DNA of 64,000 nucleotides from Boswellia sacra. Lineage: Eukaryota > Streptophyta > Magnoliopsida > Sapindales > Burseraceae. The stretch's first letter is position 1; the number at the start of each line of letters is the position of its first letter. Positions 46,659-56,975 of the stretch are shown one piece after another. A program made the translations under genes and the position numbers. The notes beneath the pieces are model-generated. The model did no database searches. It saw only the letters and a list, made by a program, of their open reading frames with translations, and was not told the DNA's origin. The stretch is from positions 62,001 to 126,000 of the forward strand of contig SNVD02003156.1 in NCBI GenBank assembly GCA_013180625.2. Reading direction: 5' to 3'.

Positions 46659-49447
46659 GTTTCTTTTCCTTCTTTAACAAAACCTTCCGGTTGGAGCATA
46701 TAAATTTCTTCTTCAAGTTCTCCATGAAGAAATGCAGTTTTTACATCTAACTGCTCTAAGTGTAAGTCAAAAGTAGCACACATAGCCAAGACTGCTCGAA
46801 TTGTTGTAAGTCTTACCACAGGAGAGAATATCTCATTGAAATCAACTCCTTCTTTCTGAGCATATCCTTTGACCACCAGTCTAGCACGATACCGCTCCAC
46901 TTGATCATTCCCATCACGTTTGATCTTGTAGACCCATTTGTTTCCGATGGCTTTTCTTCCATGTGGTAGTGGCACAAGATCCCATGTCTTGTTTTTGTCT
47001 AAAGCTTCCATCTCTTCATGCATTGCTGTCATCCATAGAGATGCATCAGAACTTTTTATAGCCTCCTGAAAGGTTGAAGGCTCCCCATCTTCTGTTAGGA
47101 GACAGTATGCAACATTGCTCGCCATCACATATTCTGAGTGCCAAGAAGGTTCCCTTCTTTCTCGAGTTGATCGACGGACTTCAGGTGCTTCAGACTCAAC
47201 TGGTTCTTGATCATCGTGTTCTGGTATTGCTTCAGAAGAAACTGTTTCTTCCTGTATTGATACAGTCTCAACATTTTTCTTCGTGCTATCACTTTCTTCA
47301 CATTTAAACATGTCTTCTATAAAGACAACATCCCTGCTGATGACAATCTTATGGGCAGTAGGATCCCATAAGCGATACCCCTTTACTCCATCAGCATATC
47401 CCAAGAAGATACATTTCCTGGATTTTGGATCCAGCTTCGTTCTTTCTTGGTCATGATACATCACATAAGCAGGACATCCGAAAATATGAAGGGAGGAATA
47501 ATCAGTTGGCTTACCGGTCCACATCTCCATAGGTGTCTTCATCTCAATTGCTGTTGATGGAGACCTATTTATCAAGTAACAGGCTGTAGTGGCTGCTTCT
47601 GCCCAAAATGTCTTGGGTAGACCCGCAGTCCTTAGTAATGCTCTCATTTTTTCTGCGAGAGTTCTATTCGTCCGCTCTGCCACTCCATTTTGTTGTGGTG
47701 TGTAAGCAACTGTCTTCTGCCGTTTCACACCTTCTTTACTACAAAATGTGTCAAACTCCTTGTTGCAGAATTCTCTCCCATTATCTGTCCTCAAACACTT
47801 GATCCTTTTTTCGGATTCAAGTTCCACCTGTGCTTTGAAGGCTTTGAATACAGGAAATACATCTGACTTTTTCTTGATGACATATACCCAACATCTCCTA
47901 GAATAATCATCCACAAACAATACAAAGTAGTTTGCTCCTCCTAGGGACGTAACCGGTGATTCCCAAACATCAGAATGAATCAAGTCTAGAATGTTTTTAC
48001 TCCTAGCAATAGATCTGCTAAAACTCAGTCTACTCTGCTTGCTAATAACACAATGCTCACAGAATGGTAAACTTACAGTTTTGATTCCAGGAAGTAGTTT
48101 TCGATCAGAGAGAATCTTCAAACCCTTTTCGGACATATGGCCAAGTCTTCGATGCCATATCATAGACAATTCTTCTCCAAAACTAGCAACTGCTGTTTCT
48201 GCCTCCTGAACCGTTTCTCCATGGAGCATGTATAGGTTAGCAGCAATCTTTTCTGCCTTCATCACCACAAGTGCGCCTCTGACAACCTTCATGATCCCAT
48301 TTTTCGTATGGAACTCACATCCGAGGTCATCCAACTGTCCCATTGATAGCAAATTTTTCTTCAAGCCAGTCACATGTCGTACATCTTGGATAGTGCGAAT
48401 CGTACCATCAAACATTTTTACTTTGATGGTTCCAATACCAGCAATTTTTAAGGCATGATCATCACCCATGTACACAGACCCTTCTGAGATAGGTTTATAT
48501 TGATAGAACCAATCTCTTCTAGAAGTCATATGCCATGTTGCTGCTGAATCAATTAACCATATATCAGCAAACCTTTTTCTGCCTTCCACAACTGTTGTTG
48601 CCTCGCTGCACAAGATTTCGCCATTCCCTGAAGTACTTGCTACACAACCCTGAGATCCTGACGACTCAGTTTCTTTTCCTTTGCTGTTTCCATCTCCATT
48701 CTTCTTAAGATGCCAACACTCGTTTTTCACGTGCCCTTGCTTTCCACAATGGTAGCATTTAATAAACTTCCTTCCTTTAGACTTTCCCCTGTTCTGATTA
48801 TGACTCCCACTGGAACCACGTTCCCTTGATCTCCCTCTGTTGGCGGATAAAGCCTCTGTATGTTGAGAAGCCATTATTCTGTCTTCCTTGTTTTTACGTC
48901 TGCTTTCTTCTTCTAAGACAGCAGCCGCAACATCATTAAAGACTAGAGATGACTTCATTGAACCATTTGCCAAGTTGAGGATGAGATTATCATATGAATC
49001 AGGTAGACTCTGAAGTAGAAGCTCAGCACGTTCCTTCTCTTCTATGTTATGCTCCATGGTTGAGAGTTGAGAGAATAACGTCTTCAAAGTGTTGATATGT
49101 TCAGTCACCGGAGTGGTTTCTGACATACGAAGAGTGTACAGCTTCCTTTTCAAGAAAATTTTGTTGTGTAGAGATTTGGCTTCATACAAGCTTGTCAAAG
49201 TATCCCAAATCTCCTTTGCAGAGTTTAATTCTTGAATACTTGACAGCACTTCATCTGCAACTGCTAGATGTAGACTTGCCATCGCATCACCATCTATCTT
49301 CTCCCATTTATTTTCATCTTGCATATTTTCCGGTCTTCCATCAATTGCTTCAAGGCAATTTTCTTTTCTCAAGATAGCCTTTATTTTAATTTTCCATAGC
49401 CCAAAGTTGTTTCCATCGAACTTCTCTATCTTGAATTTGGCTGTCAT
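46643..49447 (-). CDS. Copia-5 gag-protease-integrase-RT(N-terminal) polyprotein
   Basis: 934 codons from MTAKFKIEKFDGNNFGLW. Gag UBN2-type domain 5-190; CCHC knuckle CYHCGKQGHVKNEC at 231-244; protease LIDSAATWHM with D300-S301-A302; pre-integrase WHRRLGH ~431-437; integrase zinc Cys at 463 and 466; integrase catalytic triad D493 (HSDVW), D555 (RTDNG), E591 (NGVAERTNR). RT begins ~815 (MHEEMEALDKNKTWDLVP) and runs to EQLDVKTAFLHG. The frame ends at 46643 because one A is missing from an A-run (AGGAAAAGAAAC on the minus strand), shifting into a stop. Everything upstream is uninterrupted. The start codon lies 310 bases inside the primer-binding site. The product would assemble the particle and supply protease and integrase. 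Confidence 0.93.
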   Translation of the reverse strand: MTAKFKIEKFDGNNFGLWKIKIKAILRKENCLEAIDGRPENMQDENKWEKIDGDAMASLHLAVADEVLSSIQELNSAKEIWDTLTSLYEAKSLHNKIFLKRKLYTLRMSETTPVTEHINTLKTLFSQLSTMEHNIEEKERAELLLQSLPDSYDNLILNLANGSMKSSLVFNDVAAAVLEEESRRKNKEDRIMASQHTEALSANRGRSRERGSSGSHNQNRGKSKGRKFIKCYHCGKQGHVKNECWHLKKNGDGNSKGKETESSGSQGCVASTSGNGEILCSEATTVVEGRKRFADIWLIDSAATWHMTSRRDWFYQYKPISEGSVYMGDDHALKIAGIGTIKVKMFDGTIRTIQDVRHVTGLKKNLLSMGQLDDLGCEFHTKNGIMKVVRGALVVMKAEKIAANLYMLHGETVQEAETAVASFGEELSMIWHRRLGHMSEKGLKILSDRKLLPGIKTVSLPFCEHCVISKQSRLSFSRSIARSKNILDLIHSDVWESPVTSLGGANYFVLFVDDYSRRCWVYVIKKKSDVFPVFKAFKAQVELESEKRIKCLRTDNGREFCNKEFDTFCSKEGVKRQKTVAYTPQQNGVAERTNRTLAEKMRALLRTAGLPKTFWAEAATTACYLINRSPSTAIEMKTPMEMWTGKPTDYSSLHIFGCPAYVMYHDQERTKLDPKSRKCIFLGYADGVKGYRLWDPTAHKIVISRDVVFIEDMFKCEESDSTKKNVETVSIQEETVSSEAIPEHDDQEPVESEAPEVRRSTRERREPSWHSEYVMASNVAYCLLTEDGEPSTFQEAIKSSDASLWMTAMHEEMEALDKNKTWDLVPLPHGRKAIGNKWVYKIKRDGNDQVERYRARLVVKGYAQKEGVDFNEIFSPVVRLTTIRAVLAMCATFDLHLEQLDVKTAFLHGELEEEIYMLQPEGFVKEGKETWFAG

Positions 49448-49756
49448 TTGTCTTGTAGTGAACAGTACCGTATATGTGAACAGTATCTTGAATAGTATCG
49501 TATATGTGAACAGTAACAGTATCCGTATACGTACACCACTGCTAAACAGTAACCAAGAATAGTAGTAAGTGCCGGTACGATTTAATATACACCAGAAAAG
49601 CTTCCAGGAAACACTGGAGGGGTCACAAGCGGTCCCACTTAAAATCCAGTCTCCTTAGACTCTTATCGTCTTTTTGACAAAGCTTTCCTAGACATGTATA
49701 TAACCATACAAGTAACCACTCACTGTCCTAACCCTTGGCTCTGCCTTTGCAACCTT

Positions 49757-49768
49757 GCTCTGATACCA
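49757..49768 (-). other. Copia-5 primer-binding site
   Basis: Minus-strand TGGTATCAGAGC, exact, one base inside the 5' LTR. Confidence 0.92.
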
Positions 49769-49769
49769 C

Positions 49770-50220
49770 TGTTAGGAGATTGAACACTCCTACCGCAGCT
49801 CAAATAAAAGACAAGAAACAAATTGTTATGTTAGAAATAACAATTTGGGTGGCACTGCCCTCCACAATAAATAAAATAGACAACTTGGGCGGCTCAGCCT
49901 TCGCACAATAAATAAATTAAAGGCAATTAAAGAAAATAAAGACACAAATATTTAACGTGGTAAAACCCTCAATTTGAGGGAAACCTCCACGGGACAAGAC
50001 CGAAAATATTTCACTATGAAGAAAAATATTACAATCTCTCTCACAATTAGAATGGAGGAGATTACAAGGGAGGAAGAAGAGAAAAGCTTAATACATAAGC
50101 TTGGTACAATTTTTAAGGGGAGGAGGAAGGCTTTATTATATAGCCTTAGCCTCCCCCTTGAATTTGGTTTCCCACCGATGTGGGATTGGGTGAAAGGCAA
50201 AATGCCTTCACCCACTCACA
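49770..50220 (-). repeat. Copia-5 5' LTR
   Basis: A 451-bp LTR with TG…CA termini, differing from its partner at only five places. Transcription should start in this copy, reading leftward. Confidence 0.95.
50135..50186 (-). promoter_or_regulatory. LTR promoter: snRNA-type USE plus TATA box
   Basis: On the minus strand ATCCCACATCG (50186-50176) matches the plant snRNA upstream sequence element consensus RTCCCACATCG. It is followed after 33 bases by TATATAAT (50142-50135). Known plant pol II snRNA promoters pair these two elements at about four helical turns. The USE here is also the left arm of a short hairpin TCCCAC-ATCG-GTGGGA. Transcription would start near 50105, giving a U3 of about 110 bp. 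Confidence 0.6.
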
Positions 50221-50225
50221 ACTAA

Positions 50226-52961
50226 GATACGAGAAAAGGTTTAAATTGAGAGAAGAGGTGAGAGAGATGAGAGGGATATTGATACAAGACATGGTTAGGG
50301 CAAAATTGATTTGGGGGGCTTTTAGGCCATTTAAAATGCGATTCTAAAAACTGCCCCGTAGTTTGTGTGGCATCTATTTATTACAGTTTTTAAAAACTAC
50401 CACAAATGGGCGTATTATAGACCCACTTTCTTGTTGTGTCAGTCTAGTCATGATGGAAGTCGTGGCTTACTATTCGAGCCACCATCACCATAGCAGTAAC
50501 AGAGGCTGCGGTAGACAGTATTGTTTTTGCTATAACCAGTTTGTTTTGGCGTTGAGGTTTTGTGTTTGAGGAGTTGAGATTAGTATTGGTGTTTGAGTTT
50601 GATCGATGCCTTTGCTTACTTCAAAGTCTACTAAATATATAGTCATTTTATCTACTTGTGAACAAATGTCAGATAAGATATAGTAAAAATCATGATAGAT
50701 GGTTTATTAATTTCTCGGATAAATAAAATGGCAACTATTAAAATTTAGCACAATTTAAACGGCACAAGTTCAATCATGACTTGGTGTTACTTGACTGTAG
50801 TTAGCTAAGCGCTTAAAAGATTTTTCATAATTACACCTAGCAATTAACATCTTAATTTATTTGTTTATTTATTTAAGAAAGCTATGTAGACATAGCCAAC
50901 ATTTCATTATTAAAGAAAGTTTTCTCTTAATTTTATTACTGAAATGGATTCCTAGGATCATAATGTGGTTATATTAGTTTTAATTGTATGAGTTGACTTT
51001 ATATATCTTGATGTACCACTTGACTCTGGTCATGATTTGGTTAAGAAATAAACCTATTATCGAGTCATTGGAGTTCTTCTTCTGATTAAAGGTTATAAGC
51101 TCAAACTTTACTAATAATTTTTCTTGATGTTGCTTGATTAATAAGTGTTAATTAGTGCTTCAACCTCTCAAGCACACGTCCATTTAATTTCCTTATTGTC
51201 CCTTGATTACTTTTGTTGGAGCGTGTTTGATCGTGTGCCTATGCCATCTTCAATCTTTTCTAAAAAAATATATAGGCAGCATGTGATTGGATCTCCAATT
51301 TGAAAAGGGTTTTTTTCAAAATTAAAAGAGTGATATAAAAGCAAAACAAAACGTGAGAGAGGGAGGAGGAAGGAAGGCTGTAACTCTCTATCTCCAGGGA
51401 CAATTTGACTTTCTCTCAACTAATCTCTGGCCCTGAGTTTTTCTTTCTTTTGCTTATCTTTGTTCAAAAATGTCTTTCTAATTTTCTAGACTAAGGTTGA
51501 AGATGAAAACCTTTTTGATATAGTAATTTATTTTTATTAAATTAATTCATTCCCTTTGTGCTTAATTTGAGATTATGCTTCTTTTGATTATTGTTAATTA
51601 AATTATATATTATCTTTCATCATTAATACCATGTATTTTTTATAGTTAGAGATTTATTTGATCAATTTATGTTTGGGTATGTAAAGATTACTATGATAAC
51701 TTTGATTACTTTGTCTTTTCATTTGTCGATTTAGATACTTTGAATGTTCCATATCCTATTGTAAACTATAAAGCTTAAGCAAGGCAAGACACCGTTGGGC
51801 TACAACCCACTTTGCAATCGAATGTGCAATATAGCAAACTTTAGAAACTATCCTTTCTAAATAAATTAAATGATATTTAAAGAAATGTAATATTTGAACT
51901 CATACCTACCCTTGACTATAAGACAGGAAAGCATACTACGCCACTGCCGGGCCACAACCCCTCCCTGGTGGTGAGTATGCATTTAAGATATATATATATA
52001 TATATAACAAGGACAGAAAAGAATCAGAATTAAAAAAGATTGACACAACCTGGGTTTTAATCTCGGTTTATTGGAAAACTCAGGTTTGGAAAAAAATTTT
52101 GGAGAATTTTCTGGGATCAGGGTTTGCAATTGAAGGCTGGGGCCCAAGTTTTACCATCCCTATTATAGATACGATTAAGTTAGTGTATATCTCTTTCCAT
52201 TTGTTTAATTCATTTAATTTTTAATAATATAATTACATTATATCGAACAAATTTGTGAGATTTAATTAATATATAATGAATATAAACATGTTAATTTAAT
52301 TAGTCAAAATTATAATTCTTAACCTTTACTCATGTAATATCTTCGCACGATAAATTGATGTGATTTTCATGAAATTGTATACCTCTTGCACGTTATCCAT
52401 GATAACAAGACACGAAAACTTGACATGACTGCGATTAGTATTTAAAAATATCACTACAACTGATAACTTTGAACTCGAATTCTCTGCTGAGCTAATCTTT
52501 AGCTGAGCTTCAAAGGAGATTTTGACATAATATTTTTCACTTGAATGGATAGTTGGATTTACTCTACAGTCTTTCTCTTCCCCTCTACCCAGCAAAGCTC
52601 GGGCTTAACAAAGGATTCAAATTCAATAATTTTCCTGACGTGCTAAAACTATTAACTCTCACTTACATATCTTCATCGAATAAACTACATTCCTATCTCA
52701 TTTCGCTATACAAACTCTGGCTTCAATTGTGGGAAACAACATCACCAGTTACACAAATCATAATGGCCCTCACCAATTATCATTACCATAAACGTCAATA
52801 TATCTTAGACCTTGCATAGCCTGTCTCGTCCCTTTCTGCTCTCTCAATTTTTTTTTATATGTAGTGCTAGCCATTCCATTTGATTAACTTCAATCCCTGC
52901 AATTACAAATTTAGATTCAGCAATAGAACGACTCTCAGGAACTTCTCCATTCTCCACAGCC
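50226..52961. other. non-coding stretch left of the UGT pseudogene
   Basis: AT-rich, with no supported gene. It contains a TA microsatellite at 51988-52006. A G+C-richer patch at ~51.78-51.97 kb has a reverse-strand GGTATGAGTTCAAAT motif, weakly like a pol III B box, possibly an old SINE. Sequence near 52.5-52.9 kb would be the former promoter of the UGT. Confidence 0.5.
51988..52006. repeat. (TA)n microsatellite
   Basis: A 19-base uninterrupted alternating TA run. Confidence 0.9.
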
Positions 52962-53625
52962 ATGGCACACCCACACATCCAATCCTAGTGACATATCTAG
53001 CACAAGGTCACATCGATCCTATCTTTCAATTCGCAAAGAGATTTGTGGTTATTGGAGTGCATGTGACACTAGCCATCGGTGGCCATGCTATTAGGCGAAT
53101 GAACAAAACTTCCACCCCTCAAGGCTTGTCCGTCGCTGCCTTCTCTGATGACTATGAGAATGGCTTCAAACCTGGTGATGACATACATGGCGGAGCTTCA
53201 GCATGTGGGCTCCAACACATTAACTCAATTAATCGATTTAAGTGGTAAAGAAGGCAATGAGTATACTTTTATTGTTTATTCCATTCTCATTCCTTGGGTG
53301 GCAAAGGTGGCCAAAGCTTTTCAGATTCCATGCACACTTCTTTGGAATCAAACAGCAACGATGTTTGATATCTATTACCATTACTATATGGTGATGGAGA
53401 GATCTTTAGAAACAACATCAATGACCCCTTCATTTAGGGTGACATTATCAAGATTGCTGGAGCTTGGCTAGCCGTGACCTTCCTTCTTTTCTAGTCCATT
53501 CAAATTTCGAACAGTATACTTGTGCACTCCCATTATTCCAAGACCATATTAATGTTCTTGATCAATAAACCAAGCCAAAAGTACTTGTTAACACGTTTGA
53601 TGCATTAGTGTTTGAGGCATTGAAA

Positions 53626-54279
53626 TGTTAAAGTTTAAATAAAACCAACAAACACAATTTTGTGTTTGTGTGATTATGTGTTGTGCCAAAGACCCACAAT
53701 GGGTTGGTTCAAGTGGTGAAGCGAGCCAGTATGGAGTTAGTACAGCACCAATGGTGAAGTCCTGGGTTCGAGTCTCCACAATGGCCTCCTCCATGATTTA
53801 AGTAGGAGACCGTGACAGTGGGTTGTGGTTGCGCTAGTCTCCTCTGAGGATTAGTCATGGTACGCGTAAGCTGGCCCAGACACCTCGGTTACAAAAAAAA
53901 AAAAAAGTGTTGTGCCAAAGATCTTGGTTGAATGGTGAGGATAGATCAAGATATAATATTGCAGCAATAATATATTTGATAGAGGGTAGCGGAAGGAGAA
54001 TAAGAGACATAGATAATAGTTTAACTTTTCATTGCACTCTTTGAGTCTTTCTTGAGAGGGATTTTGTCTCTCATCAATACTAACTTGATTACAAGCCCAT
54101 TTATAGACTCTTAAAATACATCTACTAATGATAGATATGTATTTAATCAATTACATAGAAATGTTAAATACATGAACACATCACAAGTGAATGTATCTCA
54201 CAAATTCCATGCATGTGTGACTCTTTGATTTTTAAGACAATTTAGAATTCTCTAGATTTTTAAAATTGCTTCTCCAAGA
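53626..54279 (-). mobile_element. solo LTR (copia-like) inside the UGT pseudogene
   Basis: An insertion flanked by TGAAA (53621-53625 and 54280-54284). Removing it rejoins UGT codons EALK-AIEKYN exactly. In minus orientation it starts TCTTGGAGAAGC (TGTTGG with one change) and ends CTTTAACA, so it is an LTR with one mutated terminus. Without the nested SINE and its duplication it is about 425 bp. A TATA-like TATAAATGGGC (minus, ~54110) fits a promoter. No internal sequence remains. Confidence 0.75.
53693..53906 (+). mobile_element. tRNA-derived SINE
   Basis: A 214-bp insertion with exact 15-bp target duplications GTGTTGTGCCAAAGA (53678-53692 and 53907-53921). It has a pol III A box TGGTTCAAGTGG (53705-53716), a B box GGTTCGAGTCTC (53765-53776), a G/C-richer body and an A-rich tail (15 A with one preceding C). 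It is nested inside the solo LTR, so it is the youngest of the three layers. It would depend on LINE enzymes for movement. Confidence 0.93.
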
Positions 54280-54897
54280 TGAAAGCCATTGAAAAGTATA
54301 ATTCTGTTAGAATTGGACCCTTGATGGAATCTGCCTTTTTGGATGGGAAGTATGCATCTAACGCTTTATTCGGTGGTGATCTGTTCAAGAGTTCTAATGA
54401 CTACATCGAGTGGTTCAACTCAAAGCCTCAATCATTTGTATTGTATGTTTCAATGGCTGCCCATTTTTGTGAGTCATAACAGCAAAAGAAGTGGAGGAGA
54501 GGAAGAGGATTCGGAAGATCAAGATAAATTGAGTTGTGTAGAAGAGCTCGAACAACAAGGGAAAGATTGTGCCATGGTTTTCACAATTAGAGGTTCTATC
54601 CCATCAATGGGTTGTTTTCTGACACAATATGGGTGGAACTCAACATTTGAAAGCTTACGTTCCGGCGTCTCAATGGTGGCTTTTCTGCATTGGATCGATC
54701 AATGCACAAATTCAAAGCTGGTTGTGGATGTGTGGAAGACAGTAATGAGAATGGATTTCAACAAAGGAGGGAAAGCTGAAGGGGATGAGTTCAAGAGATG
54801 CTTGGAGTTGGTAATGGGAGAGGGGAAAGGGAAAGAAGTGGCAAAGAAATGCAAGGACGTGGCAAGAGATCAGTGGCGAAGTAAGGTGCCTCTTTAG

Positions 54898-56021
54898 ACA
54901 AGAATTTAAAAGATTTTGTGGAGGATTGCTTTATGTTAGTGCGGAAAAAAAAACTTTTTCTTAGGGAAAAGCAATCTATAGTGTTTGGGAGTGTTTGGGA
55001 TCCCTTCTTAACTTGCTTAAAAAAAAAAAAAACTACTGTTGTTGTAGGAAAAAAAAGATTTTATAAAGGAACTCAAAAGTAGGGGCTTGATTGCTTTTGA
55101 AGATTTGCTTCTACTTTTAAAATGTGAAAAGTCTAAATTACTGTCAATAGAAAAATAAAAAAATTATCGTTGTTATTAAATTTTTTTAAAAGTATATTTA
55201 ATTAAAAAGAAAAATTATAAATATTTATTGATTTATTTTCATAAACTTTTTGTAGATTTTATTTATTTTCATAAATTTTTATTTTTTTTAAAATTGTTAA
55301 TTATTTTAAAATTTCATAATAATTAAATAATCTATTTTGATATTATAATATTAATTTTAAATTATTTTGGTCAAAAATATTATTGTAAATAATTTATATA
55401 GAATTTTTGGTAAATAGTTAAAAAAATAGAATTGATCATGAAATATTATGTGATTAATTTTTATAGATAATGTTGGAAATAATTAAAAAAAGAAAAAAAG
55501 AATTGATTATAAAATATAAATAATTAAATATTACACAAGAACAATGTATATACCCATTTTGGTGATTTGCACATAATAAAAGTTATAGTAACAACAATCC
55601 CAAACACCTATATCCTACTGTTAAAAAGCTAAGCAGTTTTTAAAAGTTGGTTTATAAAACACCCTTTCACTTTTTTTTAAAGTTGATTTTTTCTATGGCA
55701 ACGTAGAGGATGCTTATTTTCACAATAACAGCAACCTCATACTAGCCATTTGTTAGTTTATTTATGTTTCACTTTTAGTACTTTAGTTTGTTTCCTGGAC
55801 ATGATTGATGTGTAAGTGTAATAACAGTCTTCAATACCGAATGACTCAATAAAATAATTGATTATAGAACAAGGATCCCTTCCTCATCTCATTTTTACCT
55901 CTTTTTTTTTTTTTTTTTTTTTAACAAAAGAGTGATTGATGATTGTGGAAAATGAATTAATGAAGAGAAAAAATAAATACACATCTCAATCATCCATCAT
56001 TATGAAAATCCACGTGTTAAC
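54898..56021. other. AT-rich non-coding stretch with possible MITE and poly-T run
   Basis: No gene. It holds the candidate MITE at 54981-55607 and a ~20-base T run at ~55900. TTAAC at 56017-56021 should be the left target duplication of the following element; its partner lies outside the window. Confidence 0.55.
54981..55607. mobile_element. candidate MITE with GTGTTTGGGAT ends
   Basis: The left end GTGTTTGGGA occurs twice in tandem (54981 and 54991). The right end ATCCCAAACAC (55597-55607) is the reverse complement of the inner left copy. CTATA flanks both sides (54976-54980 and 55608-55612). The body is extremely AT-rich with no open frame. Superfamily is uncertain: a 5-bp duplication is unusual, and a TA- or hAT-type boundary cannot be excluded. 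Confidence 0.45.
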
Positions 56022-56912
56022 TGTTGGTGTTAACATAAACATGTGACATGCACATGTTCAAGCTTTTGGTTAACTTGTGATAAAAAATAAGTAAAGTATT
56101 TTGATTCCTATTTTACTGTTTCTAGATAATTGTTATAGGAAGTATTTTGATTCACAATAAATATCTCTATAGATCAGGATAATATTTCTTGTATCCTAAT
56201 CAAAATAGAAGGATAGTTAATATGTCCTTATTACTTTAGGAGATTAACCATAAACACTACCTATTTTAGTTTATCCTAATCCTATTGTGATCTTGATTGA
56301 GATCCTTATAGGACTTTTAGGAAGATTGCGATCAAAACCTCTCAATATATATTTGATTGATGAAAAATTGGCAGGGAGAACTGAGAGTGTCTCGGCGGAT
56401 GAGAGATTTTTGTTGATCACGGCATTCCATGACATCATAGAAGAAAGCTTTGACGCAAAGGAATGTCTTTATTACTTAGAATTATTGAGTCTTTGTTCTC
56501 ATGTATGAGAGTAAAAATCGTACATGATTTGTTGATTAAGTCTGAGCGAGTTAGTAGACACTTAGGAAACTTGAGGGTTGATTGTTTATGTAATTCTGTG
56601 TTAGGCATCAAGTGTTATGTATAACTTAACACCATTCTGTTAAGTTATCTGTGATAGAGAGTGAGCAGTGTCACTAGTGTTTAGGATCTTTGCAAAGATT
56701 TTGTTTGTCAGAGATTAGGTTTGTGTGTGAGAGTGAGTCAGCATTGTAAAAGGTCCTAAAGATTGTACAAACAAGAGCATAGTGAATTGCAGCTCTATAT
56801 CTGTCTGTGGACGTAGGTTTTTGTAACCTAACCACGTAAAAATCCTCTTGTGTTGATTTACATTACAGTTTACTGTATTGTTATTTATAATTACATACCT
56901 CCAGAACTTTCA
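56022..56912 (+). repeat. Copia-6 5' LTR
   Basis: An 891-bp LTR, TGTTGGTGTTAACA to CCAGAACTTTCA, aligning over its length with the Copia-2 LTRs in opposite orientation. Confidence 0.92.
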
Positions 56913-56914
56913 AT

Positions 56915-56926
56915 TGGTATCAGAGC
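56915..56926 (+). other. Copia-6 primer-binding site
   Basis: TGGTATCAGAGC, exact initiator tRNA-Met complement, two bases after the LTR. It shows what the degraded Copia-2 site once was. Confidence 0.93.
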
Positions 56927-56975
56927 GGGTTCATTGATAGACAAGTGAAGAAAACGATCAAGTTGATATGGAAGG

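Larger units (their letters stand above)
45023..50220 (-). mobile_element. young Tork/Tnt1-like Ty1/copia element (Copia-5)
   Basis: A 5198-bp minus-strand element: LTRs 45023-45475 and 49770-50220, exact 5-bp duplication ACTAA (45018-45022 and 50221-50225), primer-binding site TGGTATCAGAGC at 49757-49768 and a polypurine tract (AAGTGGGAGAA) beside the 3' LTR. I count three substitutions and two 1-base indels between the LTRs (~0.7% substitution). At commonly used plant rates this means insertion within the last few hundred thousand years. The polyprotein is open except for one 1-nt shift. It is the only copia copy here that could have been active recently. Confidence 0.97.
52962..54894 (+). 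pseudogene. UDP-glycosyltransferase (UGT75-like) pseudogene
   Basis: Remnant of a family-1 plant UGT, a cytosolic enzyme that transfers sugar from UDP-sugar to small molecules such as hormones or phenolics. The ATG at 52962 is out of frame with the body. The N-terminal block reads PILVTYLAQGHIDPIFQFAK and TSTPQGLSVAAFSDDYENGF; the next block, in another frame, is YSILIPWVAKVAKAFQIP and LLWNQTATMFDIYYHYY. Later come VLVNTFDALVFEAL, IGPLMESAFLDGK and DYIEWFNSKPQS. The C-terminal sugar-binding signature is decayed: GWNSTFESLRSGVSMVAF is kept, but the HCGWN His is replaced by Tyr (QYGWN). Several frameshifts, in-frame stops and a 654-bp insertion (53626-54279) kill it. Family assignment to UGT75 is by remembered motif pattern. 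Confidence 0.85.

Noticed and set aside
51780..51970. Second SINE or tRNA-like gene
   Set aside because: A B-box-like word is present on the reverse strand, but no A box at the right spacing, no A tail and no flanking duplication were found.
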